NCBI GenBank assembly: GCA_013289825.1
Contig: JABCZF010000003.1
Span: forward strand, 1 to 64,000
DNA: 64,000 bases
Direction: 5' to 3'
Origin: Acidobacteriota bacterium
Lineage (GTDB): Bacteria > Acidobacteriota > Terriglobia > Acidiferrales > UBA7541
Part shown: positions 43,788 through 52,701 of the stretch, one piece after another
Numbering within the stretch: position 1 is the stretch's first letter
Layout of the letters: each line of letters starts with the position of its first letter
Made by a program: the position numbers and the translations under genes
Notes under the pieces: model-generated
The model's input: only the letters and a program-made list of their open reading frames with translations
What the model was told of the DNA's origin: nothing
The model's database searches: none

Positions 43788-44615
43788 TCAATGCCCATTG
43801 CAGCTGAAGACATTTTTTTCATTGTCGTTTGTGCCCCAACTCGCGAAATAGCGAGTTGGCGTTGCACCGAGTTGTTTCTTGAACATGGAGATGAAGGCGC
43901 TTGTGCTCGAATATCCAGCGTCCAAGGCCGCGGCTGTGACTTTTTCTCCGGAGGCCAGCAATTCGAGGGCGTGAAGCAGGCGAAGCTGCTGGCGCCATTT
44001 GCCGAACGTCATTTTCGTTTCGGCGTGGAACACTCGTTCGATCGTTCTTTTGCTGGCGCCGCAGTCTTTACAGAGTGTTTCTAGTGTTTTCGGTTCGCCG
44101 GGATTGGCAAGCAATGCTTGGACAATGCGCAGGGCTCGCGTGTCGGCCGGATGCGGCAGTTGCAGAGGGATGGAATAAACGGCCCGCAATTGGTCGACAA
44201 GAATTTCGAGAATGCGCTTTTGTACGGGAGCTTTCTTGTTCAGGGTCTTAAATGTGCAAGCGTGGAGAATCAGTTCCCGCAGAAGCGGGGTCACGTTCAT
44301 GACGAAACACTTCTGGGGAAACCCTTTAACGAACCCCGGCAGAAAATAGAGAGTTCGCATCGAAACCGGCCCTGACATGGCCACGGAGTGCGGGGTTTCC
44401 GCCGGAATCCAGACCGCGCGCATGGGGGGCACTACCCAGGAACCCTGATCGGTGCGCAAGGTCATGACCCCTCGCGAGGCGAAGATCAGTTGATCTTCGG
44501 GATGGAAATGCTGCGGGATGGTGTGCCCGTCGGGAAGGTCGGCGGAGACGCTGGCGAGTTCGGCGAGCGGGCGGCCGCGCTGGCTAAAAAGCAGGCTGTG
44601 GCACTTTTCCGACAT
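43788..44615 (-). CDS. AraC-family regulator with cupin sensor domain
   Basis: The 275-residue regulator has an N-terminal cupin-like domain (GHTIPQHFHPEDQLIFASRG, then VPPMRAVWIPAETPHSV). The two-part AraC helix-turn-helix occupies about residues 170-268 (LETLCKDCGASKRTIERVFH and VTAAALDAGYSSTSAFISMF). It is followed by the molybdopterin oxidoreductase and is divergent from the VOC gene at 44697, 81 bases away; either may be a target. An AATAGC/GCTATT pair (44626-44660) lies in that gap. Confidence 0.9.
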   Translation of the reverse strand: MSEKCHSLLFSQRGRPLAELASVSADLPDGHTIPQHFHPEDQLIFASRGVMTLRTDQGSWVVPPMRAVWIPAETPHSVAMSGPVSMRTLYFLPGFVKGFPQKCFVMNVTPLLRELILHACTFKTLNKKAPVQKRILEILVDQLRAVYSIPLQLPHPADTRALRIVQALLANPGEPKTLETLCKDCGASKRTIERVFHAETKMTFGKWRQQLRLLHALELLASGEKVTAAALDAGYSSTSAFISMFKKQLGATPTRYFASWGTNDNEKNVFSCNGH

Positions 44616-44696
44616 TTCTTGTCACAATAGCGAAAGAAAACTCCGCCCACAAGTGCTATTCCTCGGACCCCGAGATTCCTCGGTCAGGAGAGAAAA

Positions 44697-45071
44697 ATGC
44701 TAGCTTCCATGAACATGGTGGGCTTCCTTCTTACGAAGGATTACGACAAGGCGAGCGCTTTTTACGTTGGCCATCTGGGATTTGAGTTTGTGAGTCTGGA
44801 CCAGTTTGCGCTGGTCATCGCAGCAGGCAAGAGCATGATTCGGATCGTGAAGGTCCCGACCTTTACGCCGCTACAGAGCACCGTGCTCGGCTGGCAAGTG
44901 GACGACATCGAAGCCATTGTTGACTGGCTCGCGAAACGCGGCGTTGAGTTCGATAAATATCCATTTGTGCAAGACAAAGAACGAGGGATTTGGACCGCGC
45001 CGGATGGGACGAAAGTCGCGTGGTTCAAGGATCCCGACGGAAATGTCCTGAGCGTCTCCGAGCACAAGTGA
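44697..45071 (+). CDS. VOC (glyoxalase/bleomycin-resistance) family protein
   Basis: The 124-residue protein has the paired beta-alpha-beta-beta-beta units of the vicinal oxygen chelate fold: FLLTKDYDKASAFYVGHLGF at the start and TKVAWFKDPDGNVLSVSEHK at the end, with the usual PDGTK and DPDGN turns. Such proteins isomerise, bind or cleave small molecules. Not all metal ligands of glyoxalase I are present, so enzymatic activity is uncertain. AGGAGAG lies before the ATG. It is divergent from the AraC gene. Confidence 0.85.
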   Translation: MLASMNMVGFLLTKDYDKASAFYVGHLGFEFVSLDQFALVIAAGKSMIRIVKVPTFTPLQSTVLGWQVDDIEAIVDWLAKRGVEFDKYPFVQDKERGIWTAPDGTKVAWFKDPDGNVLSVSEHK

Positions 45072-45110
45072 GCCGCCTCGCCACGATTTGCGAAATGCCC
45101 GGGTATCCCA

Positions 45111-45368
45111 GTGTTGAAGAAAGCGGAGAGCGACGCATTGGGACTTGTCTCGCCCGGCCCCTACGAGCCTTCGAAAGAAGGAATAGTTAGAAAGAAAAAC
45201 GGGGGCGTAGTTAAGCGCCTGGTTAAATACACCAACAAGGAATCAAAAAAGCGACGGAGTTCCAAAAAGAGGAATGGAACGGGCGCCCGTCAGCCGCCGG
45301 GGGCAGAAATCGTTTCACCGGGCGGGACGAAGGGAGAGACGGCTACGGGGGGAAGGATTTGGCGATGA
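45111..45368 (+). CDS. Possible small basic protein, unknown
   Basis: An 85-residue frame with GTG start is rich in Lys, Arg and Gly (KNGGVVKRLVKYTNKESKKR) and has no recognisable domain. It lies downstream of the VOC gene in the same direction and its end overlaps the convergent VOC-phosphatase gene by 26 bases. It may be a chance frame. Confidence 0.28.
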   Translation: MLKKAESDALGLVSPGPYEPSKEGIVRKKNGGVVKRLVKYTNKESKKRRSSKKRNGTGARQPPGAEIVSPGGTKGETATGGRIWR

Positions 45369-46626
45369 TTAGGGTGATGTCGTCGTGCTGTTCGTGGGGG
45401 GCGAATCGGCGGACGTCGTCGACGACATTTTCGAGCAGGGATTGGGAGGGCAGGCGGCGATGGCGGCGGAGGGATTCGATAAGGCGGTCTTCGCCGAATT
45501 CGTCGCGATTTTCGTTGAAGGATTCGGTGATGCCGTCCGTGTAGAGGGCCAGGGTGTCGCCGGGGCAGAAGGTGCGCTCGCCGATTTCGCAGTCCCATTT
45601 CTTGAAGATCCCGAGGACGGTGGCGGTGGCGTCGAGGTGGTCGATCGAATCGTCATGACGGAGGATGAGTGCGGGCGGATGGCCACAATTGACAAAACGG
45701 AGGCGGCCGGAGGTTACCTGGTAATCCGCGAAGAAGAGGGTGGCGAAAGCGCCATCGGGAGTGTTTTGAGAGAAGAGTTGATTGACGGCCTGGAGGAGTC
45801 GCTGCGGCTGATCAAGAGAGATGGAGCACTGGCTTCGGAGATTCGCTTGTAGATTGGCCATGAGCAGGGCGGCGGCGATGCCTTTGCCGGAAACGTCGGC
45901 GATGACCAGGCCGAAACGGCCGGGCCCAAGGTCGAGAAAGTCGTAATAGTCGCCACCGACGGCGCGGGCCGGAAAGCAGTGACCGAAATAATCGAGAGCG
46001 TGGATCGGCGGGCGAATTTGCGGAAAAAGACGGCACTGCACTTCGTTGGCGATTTCGAGCTCCTGTGCCGCGCGGCGTTCGACTTCGAGTTTTGCGGCGG
46101 CAGCGCGGCGCTGGGCTTCCAGGGCATGGGTCACTTCGTCAAAGCTGACGAGATAGAAAGAGTTTCCGTCGATGTCGCGGAAACGGGCGACGACGCTGCC
46201 CCACACCGTACTTTCTGCACCGAGAAGTGGGGAATCGGCCCGACGGGAACCAGAGCCCGTCTCAGAGTCGTACTTTATGCGCTTGAGGCGCGGAGTAGTG
46301 TGAAAGCGGACACCGCGTTTGGACCATTCCTGAAACTTCCGGAGGACATCTTCGGTGATAAAGACGACATTGGTGGAACGGCCGATCAGTTTGTATTCGC
46401 GGGTGTTCGGCTTGGGAGCTATGAGGGCTAGAACCGTGGAACCATCTGGAGGGGACACGGCGACCAGGCGTTCGCCGGATTGCAGTTTGGCATCGTAGGC
46501 GAGGTGGAAGCCGAGCTGCTCAACGAAGAAGCGGATGCTGCGATCGTGGTTGCGCACGAAGATGTTGACGCACTGGACGCTGAGGTAAGGGTGCGGTTCT
46601 GCGCGGGAAGTGGGACCGGTGGACAT
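45343..46626 (-). CDS. VOC domain fused to SpoIIE/RsbU-type PP2C phosphatase
   Basis: The 427-residue protein has an N-terminal VOC (glyoxalase-like) domain (about residues 15-155; VQCVNIFVRNHDRSIRFFVE, then VARFRDIDGNSFYLVSFDE). A helical linker (about 160-190, EVERRAAQELEIANEVQCRL) and a SpoIIE-class PP2C phosphatase follow, with GGDYYDF, LVIADVSGKGIAAALLMANL, GHPPALI and HDDITLIIA. The metal-binding aspartates are present. RsbU-type phosphatases dephosphorylate anti-anti-sigma proteins; the VOC part could sense a ligand. No ribosome-binding site is visible and a TATAAT lies seven bases before the ATG. Confidence 0.9.
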   Translation of the reverse strand: MSTGPTSRAEPHPYLSVQCVNIFVRNHDRSIRFFVEQLGFHLAYDAKLQSGERLVAVSPPDGSTVLALIAPKPNTREYKLIGRSTNVVFITEDVLRKFQEWSKRGVRFHTTPRLKRIKYDSETGSGSRRADSPLLGAESTVWGSVVARFRDIDGNSFYLVSFDEVTHALEAQRRAAAAKLEVERRAAQELEIANEVQCRLFPQIRPPIHALDYFGHCFPARAVGGDYYDFLDLGPGRFGLVIADVSGKGIAAALLMANLQANLRSQCSISLDQPQRLLQAVNQLFSQNTPDGAFATLFFADYQVTSGRLRFVNCGHPPALILRHDDSIDHLDATATVLGIFKKWDCEIGERTFCPGDTLALYTDGITESFNENRDEFGEDRLIESLRRHRRLPSQSLLENVVDDVRRFAPHEQHDDITLIIAKSFPP

Positions 46627-46633
46627 GTTTGAG

Positions 46634-46639
46634 ATTATA
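46634..46639 (-). promoter_or_regulatory. -10 box directly before the VOC-phosphatase start
   Basis: On the minus strand TATAAT ends seven bases before the ATG at 46626, which would place transcription start at or within one or two bases of the start codon. No convincing -35 element is visible. A leaderless mRNA is the natural inference. Confidence 0.4.
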
Positions 46640-46830
46640 GGACGGGGAGAGGGAGCGAGGAAAAAGATAACGCAGCGGCGCAGGGTGCTGAGAGAGGCGC
46701 GCAGAAAGAGAAGAGAACAGCAGGTCCCGCTTCCGCGAGGGATGAAGGTTCGAAGGTAGGTCAGCTGCAGGTAGCGCTACTTAGCAGGCGCTAGAGCCAA
46801 GGTGCAGTCCTTTCGGGCGAATCAACCGCA

Positions 46831-47365
46831 TCAGCGTGGAAGGCCACCCGGTTGCTCGAAGGGGCTAGCTGTTTTCTCAACAAGTTCGTCCAATAGTGCT
46901 TCGCGCCTGCTGCGTCTGTCCTGTTCGGTTCGTAGTTGTAGTTCGGCATCTGTGGCTGTCGACTGGCGTTGCCACGCGACATCCGTTGAGGCTTCGAGGT
47001 CGGCCTTGGCGCGGTTGAGCGCAACTTCGAGCTGCGCTGCGTTGTCTCCGGTGTTGCGGGCCTCCTCGAAATGCTTGATCTCGGCCGCTTCACTTCTGAG
47101 CACGACTTGAACTTCTGCGAGTTTGGAGCCAGCGTCATCCCAGTGTTGTGACGCACGCGAAACGGCCACTTCCTGAATTTCGAACCGCGACAGCAGAATT
47201 TGGGCGCTTGCCATTCTCGTAAGTGAAACCTGCAAGCCCTGGCGAAGCTGTCGGACTCCGGTCAGCAAGGCCTCGAGTGTCTCCTGAGTCTGACGAAGTC
47301 GTCTGCGCAAAAGTAGTCGCTGCCATTAGGAAGACTACAACAATGAGAATATATGTTCGCCGCAT
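46831..47365 (-). pseudogene. Secreted coiled-coil protein gene with frameshift
   Basis: A clear signal peptide (MRRTYILIVVVFLMAATTFA, start 47365) is in one frame. A 159-residue, heptad-rich coiled-coil body in a second frame begins near 47310 (ETLEALLTGVRQLRQGLQVS, then RSEAAEIKHFEEARNTGDN). The body resembles an acidobacterial family of exported coiled-coil proteins whose members have the signal and the LLTEVRQLR-type stretch in one frame. The two halves are offset by one base around 47290-47320. Both halves are intact otherwise, so the lesion is recent or a sequence error. Confidence 0.65.
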
Positions 47366-47597
47366 CTCGAACCTCCTGGCTTCAAGATACACCCGTCCCG
47401 CCCTGTAGCCATCAGAGGCCGATTGGCGCGCTAGTCGGAACAGCTAGGCCATGAAGGCTTTGGCTGAGATGACAGAGGGGGGCGAAGTGGGGGACAATTT
47501 GTTAGCTTCGTTGCTCGTGGAAACATCTGGCGGGCGGCTCGAAGACAGCAAGATTTGAGAAGAGCCGGTCTAAAGACCGGCCATCACAGGGGATGGC

Positions 47598-48566
47598 ATG
47601 ACGGCACGAATACTGGATGGGACGAAGATCCGGGATGCGATTTTTGCGGAATTGAAGGATGAGGTGGCGATCCTTTCCTCGGCCGGGATACGGCCGGGGT
47701 TGGCAGCGGTATTGGTGGGGGAGAATCCGGCTTCCGCGATGTATGTGAAGAGCAAGATTGCGGCTTGTCAGCAGTTGGGGATGGGCAGTGGGTTGATCAC
47801 GCCGGCGAGTAGCGCGAGTACGGCGGAACTTTTGGCGATTGTAGAGGATTTGAACCGCGACAATGATACGGATGGGATTTTGATTCAGGTGCCTTTGCCT
47901 TCGCAGGTGGATACGAAGCGGGTGCTGGAGGCGGTGGATCCGGCGAAGGATGTGGATGGGTTTCATCCAGTGAATTTGGGCCGGTTGGTGAGCGGGAGGC
48001 CGGGCTTGGTGGCTTGCACGCCAGCGGGGTGCCTGGAGATTTTGCGGCGGAACGAAATTCCGATTGAAGGTGCCAACGCGGTGGTTTTGGGGCGGAGCGA
48101 TATTGTGGGGAAGCCGATGGCTTTGCTTTTGATGCATGCAAATGCGACGGTGACGATTTGCCATTCGAAGACACGGGATTTGCCGGATGTGGTGCGCGGG
48201 GCGGATATTGTGGTGGCGGCGATGGGGAAGGCCGGGTTTGTGCAGGCGGACTGGATACGCGCCGGCGCTGCGGTGATTGATGTGGGGACGAATCGCGTGA
48301 CGGATGCCCGGGAAGCGGAGCGACTGTTCAGCAACTTCCCTGCGCGGTTGGAGAAGTTTCGGGTTAAGGGAAATGTACTTGTGGGGGATGTGCATCCAGA
48401 TGCCGCGAATGTGGCGGGGGCGATTACCCCCGTGCCTGGCGGGGTGGGGCCGATGACGATAACGATGTTGATGAGCAATACGGTGAGGGCGGCGCGGATG
48501 CGGCGCGCGAAGACCATACCGAGGACGATTTCGGCGGGCGGGCCGTCTAGTTTGGGTAAGCGCTAA
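47598..48566 (+). CDS. folD: Methylenetetrahydrofolate dehydrogenase/cyclohydrolase
   Basis: This bifunctional enzyme interconverts 5,10-methylene-THF, methenyl-THF and 10-formyl-THF in the cytoplasm. Motifs are ASAMYVKSKIAACQQLG (catalytic lysine region), DGILIQVPLPSQVD, the VVLGRSDIVGKPMALLL nucleotide-binding segment and the C-terminal PVPGGVGPMTITML. The 322 residues exceed the usual 280-290 because of a C-terminal tail of about 30 residues. GGGGAT precedes the ATG. coaE begins nine bases after its stop and the codon usage of both is strongly G-ending. Confidence 0.96.
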   Translation: MTARILDGTKIRDAIFAELKDEVAILSSAGIRPGLAAVLVGENPASAMYVKSKIAACQQLGMGSGLITPASSASTAELLAIVEDLNRDNDTDGILIQVPLPSQVDTKRVLEAVDPAKDVDGFHPVNLGRLVSGRPGLVACTPAGCLEILRRNEIPIEGANAVVLGRSDIVGKPMALLLMHANATVTICHSKTRDLPDVVRGADIVVAAMGKAGFVQADWIRAGAAVIDVGTNRVTDAREAERLFSNFPARLEKFRVKGNVLVGDVHPDAANVAGAITPVPGGVGPMTITMLMSNTVRAARMRRAKTIPRTISAGGPSSLGKR

Positions 48567-48574
48567 AGCAGACC

Positions 48575-49186
48575 ATGTTGCGACTCGGACTTACCGGGGG
48601 CATCGCCAGCGGCAAGAGCGCCGTGGCGGGCATGTTGCGGGAGATGGGATTTAACGTGCTGGATGCGGATGGATTGGCGCACACCTTGATGGAGGCGGGG
48701 ACGCCGGGTTATGGCGCGATAGTGCGGGAATTTGGTGCGGGCGCTACGGGGGCGGACGGACGGATCGATCGGAAGAAGCTGGGGGCCATGGTCTTTGCGG
48801 ACCGCGGGAAACTGGAGCGGTTGAATGGGATTTTGCATCCGCGTGTCGAAGAGGAGATGGTTCGACAATTTCGGGAATGGGAGAAAGGCGGGGTTCGCGA
48901 TGCCGTGTTTGTAGAGGCGGCGCTGCTGGTGGAAGCCGGTTATCAGAAGAATTTGGATGGATTGGTGGTGGCGTGGTGCCGTCCGGAGCAGCAGGTGGAG
49001 CGACTGCTTCGGCGAGGGTTGACGGAGGTTGAGGCGCGGCGGCGGATTGCGGCGCAGATGCCTGCGGCGGAGAGGCTGCAGTATGCTACGGAGAAGATTG
49101 ACTGCTCAGGGTCGTTGGAGGAGACGCGGCGGCAAGTGGGGGAGTTGGCGGCGAAGTTGAGGCGGCGGGCAGCGGGGAGCGTCTAA
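48575..49186 (+). CDS. coaE: Dephospho-CoA kinase
   Basis: The 203-residue kinase carries the P-loop GLTGGIASGKS (residues 5-15) and the LDADGLAH and GRIDRKKLGAMVFAD motifs typical of CoaE, which phosphorylates the 3'-hydroxyl of dephospho-CoA in the last step of coenzyme A synthesis. The later RGLTEVEARRRIAAQMP lid segment is also conserved. It lies immediately downstream of folD, probably in one transcript. Confidence 0.96.
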   Translation: MLRLGLTGGIASGKSAVAGMLREMGFNVLDADGLAHTLMEAGTPGYGAIVREFGAGATGADGRIDRKKLGAMVFADRGKLERLNGILHPRVEEEMVRQFREWEKGGVRDAVFVEAALLVEAGYQKNLDGLVVAWCRPEQQVERLLRRGLTEVEARRRIAAQMPAAERLQYATEKIDCSGSLEETRRQVGELAAKLRRRAAGSV

Positions 49187-49299
49187 GAGGAAAGAAGCAG
49201 AGAGAAAAGCGCGGGTCACGAGACCCTCCACTACAGATTCCGCGCGGGAATTTTGATGTGGTATCGTTTGCGTTAAGCGGTGGCGGAAGGATTGTCAAT

Positions 49300-50463
49300 A
49301 TGAATGCGGGAAAAGCGTCGAATGCGGTGCGATTGTTTGTTGTGGCGGTGGTGGTTATTGCGGGGGCCTATTGGGCAGGGGGGCGATGGGGAGAACGTCA
49401 GCCGAGGAAGGTGGAGGCCTTGCCGCTAGGGACCGGTCTGGCGGAAGTTTCTGCGAGGGAGGGAGCACTGACCGATGATGAATCGATCAATGTGCGGGTG
49501 TACCGGCAGGCGTCGGGGGCAGTTGCGAATATTCTGACGAAGGCCACGGAATATGATTTCTTTATGGATCCTGTGCCCGTGGAAGGAGCGGGTTCGGGGT
49601 TTGTGATTGATGGGCGCGGGTATATTTTGACGAACTTCCATGTGGTGCAGGAAGCGCAGTCGATTGAAGTGGTGCTTGGTGATCAGACGCGGTATCCGGC
49701 GAAATTTATTGGAGCGGACCAGCGCAATGATGTGGCCTTGATAAAGGTTGAACCGAAAGGAAAGCCGCTGGTGGCGCTGCAACTGGGAGATTCGTCGAAG
49801 CTGCAAGTGGGGCAAAAGGTTTTGGCGATTGGGAACCCGTTTGGATTTCAGAGCACCCTGACGACGGGAGTGGTGAGCGCGCTGGGGAGAAACGTTCAGA
49901 CCAGCCAGACGACCTTAATCGATGAGGCCATTCAGACGGACGCGGCAATTAACCGGGGAAATTCGGGCGGACCGCTCCTCAATTCGCATGGCGAAGTCAT
50001 CGGAATAAATTCGGCGATTTATACGCCTAGCGGGACTACCGCGGGGATTGGGTTCGCAATTCCGGTGAATACGGCGAAGCGGATTGCACACGATTTGATG
50101 ACGGAAGGGCGCGTGCGGCAGGCATTTCTCGGGGCGCAGACGCTCGAGGTGGGTGGATGGCTTGCGGAAGCGCTTGATCTTCCGGTGAAAGACGGATTAT
50201 TGATCGAGGAAGTAACGCGGGGCGGGCCGGCGGCGGCGGCGGGGTTGCATGGTGGAGACCACGCGGCCATGGCGGGGATGCGGAGGATTGCTACGGGGGG
50301 AGATGTGATTGTGGCGATCGATGGGCAGAAGATTGCGAATCAGTTTGATTTGAATGTGGCTTTGAATCGCAAGAGGCCGGGGGATACGGTGAGTATCACC
50401 GTGTATAGAGGTGGGAAGAAGATGGATGTGGCCGTGAAGCTGGGGGAGCGCTCGGGGAATTAG
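49300..50463 (+). CDS. HtrA/DegP-like membrane-anchored serine protease with PDZ domain
   Basis: The 387-residue protein has one N-terminal membrane anchor (about 10-26), a trypsin-like domain with catalytic His114 (TNFHVV), Asp144 (RNDVALI) and Ser222 (RGNSGGPLLN), and a single C-terminal PDZ domain (about 280-380; NQFDLNVALNRKRPGDTVSI). It resembles DegS-type or one-PDZ HtrA proteases that trim or sense misfolded envelope proteins. AAGGA eight bases before ATG 49300 sets the start; the frame opens at 49258. It follows coaE in the same direction and is convergent with the acyltransferase gene. Confidence 0.93.
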   Translation: MNAGKASNAVRLFVVAVVVIAGAYWAGGRWGERQPRKVEALPLGTGLAEVSAREGALTDDESINVRVYRQASGAVANILTKATEYDFFMDPVPVEGAGSGFVIDGRGYILTNFHVVQEAQSIEVVLGDQTRYPAKFIGADQRNDVALIKVEPKGKPLVALQLGDSSKLQVGQKVLAIGNPFGFQSTLTTGVVSALGRNVQTSQTTLIDEAIQTDAAINRGNSGGPLLNSHGEVIGINSAIYTPSGTTAGIGFAIPVNTAKRIAHDLMTEGRVRQAFLGAQTLEVGGWLAEALDLPVKDGLLIEEVTRGGPAAAAGLHGGDHAAMAGMRRIATGGDVIVAIDGQKIANQFDLNVALNRKRPGDTVSITVYRGGKKMDVAVKLGERSGN

Positions 50464-50505
50464 GAGATTGTGAAGCGGCGAAAAAAGGTGGCAAAGGGCC
50501 AGAGC

Positions 50506-51333
50506 CTACCTCTTGCTATTGCAGCTTGAAAACTCGGTGCGAAAATTTTGGCGATCGGCTTCGCTGAGAGAGAACCAGGATTCGGCGATGTCGCGGACGC
50601 GTTCTAGTTCCCGCTGCATTTCGGCGTGCTTGGATTCTAGGACCTCAGCGTTGGCGTCCGGCGGGACATAGATGGGCGCAGCGAACAGGATTACGGCGCG
50701 GGCGAAAGGGGCGGGCAGCAGGAAGTGGTCCCAGGTTTTTTCGAAGGTTTTTCCCCGGTCGACGCCGATATGGAAGACCAGGACGGGACAGCCGGTTTTT
50801 CTGGCTAGCATTACCGGACCGGGCTTGGCGACGTAACGAGGACCGCGCGGGCCGTCGATGGTAAAAGCGCAGTCGACACCTTCTTCGAGACGGCGAGCCA
50901 TGACGGCAAGCCCGCGGAGACCGCCGCGCGACGAACTTCCCTGGGCGGTGCCGAAGCCCAGCCATTCGATGACTTTGCGGGTCCACTGGCCGTCGAAGGC
51001 CGTGGTGTTCATCACCACGACGCCGTGATTGCGGTGCCACCACACAATAGGAACGATGACGCGGTGCCAGAAGGCCCAGATGCAGCGCTGGCCTCGGGCG
51101 TGGACGCGCTCGGCGTTTTGCCAGCCGAGAACTTCGTAGCGCAAGGTAGGGCCCAGAATGCGAATCACGGTGTAAACGGCGGCGGCGATAAGGGGGATTT
51201 GCATGCGACGGGACCAAGGTAGGTCTGGCGAGCGGGTGTCGTAGTGGGTGCTGACCGGATCGCTAGGGATTTTCTTGGCGGACTCGTCCGCGGGATGGCG
51301 TGGTGCGGGGCTGGTGCGGTCGGGTGCAGTCAT
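50506..51333 (-). CDS. Lysophospholipid/lipid A-type acyltransferase (DUF374 family)
   Basis: The 275-residue protein has a membrane-associated N-terminal helix (MQIPLIAAAVYTVIRIL) and the DUF374 acyltransferase core: AFWHRVIVPIVWW (catalytic His region), GQWTRKVIEWLGFGTAQGSS, then FTIDGPRGPRYVAKPG. A C-terminal helical tail follows. DUF374 proteins are relatives of LpxL and PlsC acyltransferases and probably acylate an envelope lipid. The gene is divergent from the FecR-like gene at 51415, with TATAGTATA between them usable in either direction. Confidence 0.85.
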   Translation of the reverse strand: MTAPDRTSPAPRHPADESAKKIPSDPVSTHYDTRSPDLPWSRRMQIPLIAAAVYTVIRILGPTLRYEVLGWQNAERVHARGQRCIWAFWHRVIVPIVWWHRNHGVVVMNTTAFDGQWTRKVIEWLGFGTAQGSSSRGGLRGLAVMARRLEEGVDCAFTIDGPRGPRYVAKPGPVMLARKTGCPVLVFHIGVDRGKTFEKTWDHFLLPAPFARAVILFAAPIYVPPDANAEVLESKHAEMQRELERVRDIAESWFSLSEADRQNFRTEFSSCNSKR

Positions 51334-51414
51334 GGTTTCTGGTGCGCCTGCTGGTGAAGGCGACGTGACGTATAGTATAGGCGAGAGTTTCTTGGGCGGG
51401 TTGCCGGAGAGTCG

Positions 51415-52473
51415 TTGAGAGTGCTGCTGGCGGATTATTTTCGTGAATCGGTGAGACGGGCGCGGCTCTTCGCGGTGGTGTGCGTGATGATCGGCGCCGG
51501 TTTTTTTGTTGCGGCAGCGACCACGCCAGATCAGCCGGTGGGCGATGCCGTGGGCTTAATCGAGGGCGAAGACATTGCGGTGACCGGGCCGATGAGCGTG
51601 GAAGTGGTTGGCGGGCAGGCGAAGACGATTCTGCGCAGCGGAAGCGACGTGCGAGTGAAGTCCGGCGAAGCGCGGATCAGCCTTGTCGAAGGGGGGCAGA
51701 TTTCCATTTGCGGACCAGCGCATCTTTCGATATTGAAATCGGGCGGAGCAGTGACGGTGGCGCTGGATAGTGGAGCGATCCATGCGCGCCTGGAGCGGGA
51801 ACCGGCGCTGACTGTCTACACGGCACAGATTCAGGGGCAGCCGGTGGCGATTGGTGACGAGCCGAGAGAATTTCTTGTGGGATTCGAGAGCGCGGGAATC
51901 ATGTGCGTTCGCACCTATCGAGGGGCGATGCGATTGGAGCAACAGTTGAGCGGGCAGAGCGTGATGGTGCCGCAGGGCGGAGATGTGACGCTGGCGAACG
52001 GGCAGATCGATGCGCTGGGAAACGGCACAGGACGTTGCAAGTGTGAATTGCAGATTGCCAAGGCGCCGGTGGTTCCGTTGCCGAGAAATGAAATGCCACC
52101 CACAACCGTGGAAAGCGCCAGAGGCCAAGCGGCGCGGAATTCAGGCGACGCAGGTGAGACCGGTGAAAAAGCTTCCAAGGAGGAAGAGCCGATTTACACC
52201 GTGGATATGCCGCCCTTGAGATTTGATGCCAACGCGAAGGCGCAGCCGGAACCGGACCCGAGGTTGCTGGTGATCGTGAGGCGAGTGCGAGTGAGGCCAA
52301 CGCTGCTATTTCAGGGGCGCGTAGAGGGCGAGACGGTAACAACGGCGGTGGCGGCGACGCCCCAGCCGCCCGTCGTAAATGCTCCGACGAATGCGGCGGC
52401 AGCATCGGCGCAGGGCTCGATTGTCGACCGCCTACGGTCGTTTTTGAGGAAGTTGTGGACGCGAGGGAGCTGA
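51415..52473 (+). CDS. Membrane-anchored FecR-like protein
   Basis: The 352-residue product has one N-terminal membrane helix (LFAVVCVMIGAGFFVAAAT) and a FecR-like beta domain (GQAKTILRSGSDVRVKSGEA, then VALDSGAIHARLE). A long Pro/Ala/Glu-rich disordered C-terminal part follows and ends in a basic amphipathic tail (DRLRSFLRKLWTRGS). It is a paralogue in style of the 10164 FecR-domain protein but lacks its C-terminal beta modules. No sigma partner is adjacent. The start is TTG 51415 with GGAGAG upstream; GTG 51421 is possible. Confidence 0.72.
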   Translation: MRVLLADYFRESVRRARLFAVVCVMIGAGFFVAAATTPDQPVGDAVGLIEGEDIAVTGPMSVEVVGGQAKTILRSGSDVRVKSGEARISLVEGGQISICGPAHLSILKSGGAVTVALDSGAIHARLEREPALTVYTAQIQGQPVAIGDEPREFLVGFESAGIMCVRTYRGAMRLEQQLSGQSVMVPQGGDVTLANGQIDALGNGTGRCKCELQIAKAPVVPLPRNEMPPTTVESARGQAARNSGDAGETGEKASKEEEPIYTVDMPPLRFDANAKAQPEPDPRLLVIVRRVRVRPTLLFQGRVEGETVTTAVAATPQPPVVNAPTNAAAASAQGSIVDRLRSFLRKLWTRGS

Positions 52474-52701
52474 CGGAACGGGCCTTGAGCGCTAGGACTC
52501 TCGCGGGAAAGAAATCGAGTCCCGTCCTATTGTTCGGGACACAGTCTGGCTCCGCGCATTGTTTCGACCGCCTACAGCGCCGGCGAATTTGACGGCCACC
52601 CCGACTTTGGTACGTCGATTAATCCTGCTGCCTTAAAAATCCTTCGTTGCCCAGGAGCGGCCGACGATTCAAGGTGCCGATCCTTTCTCCCCGGCGAACT
52701 C

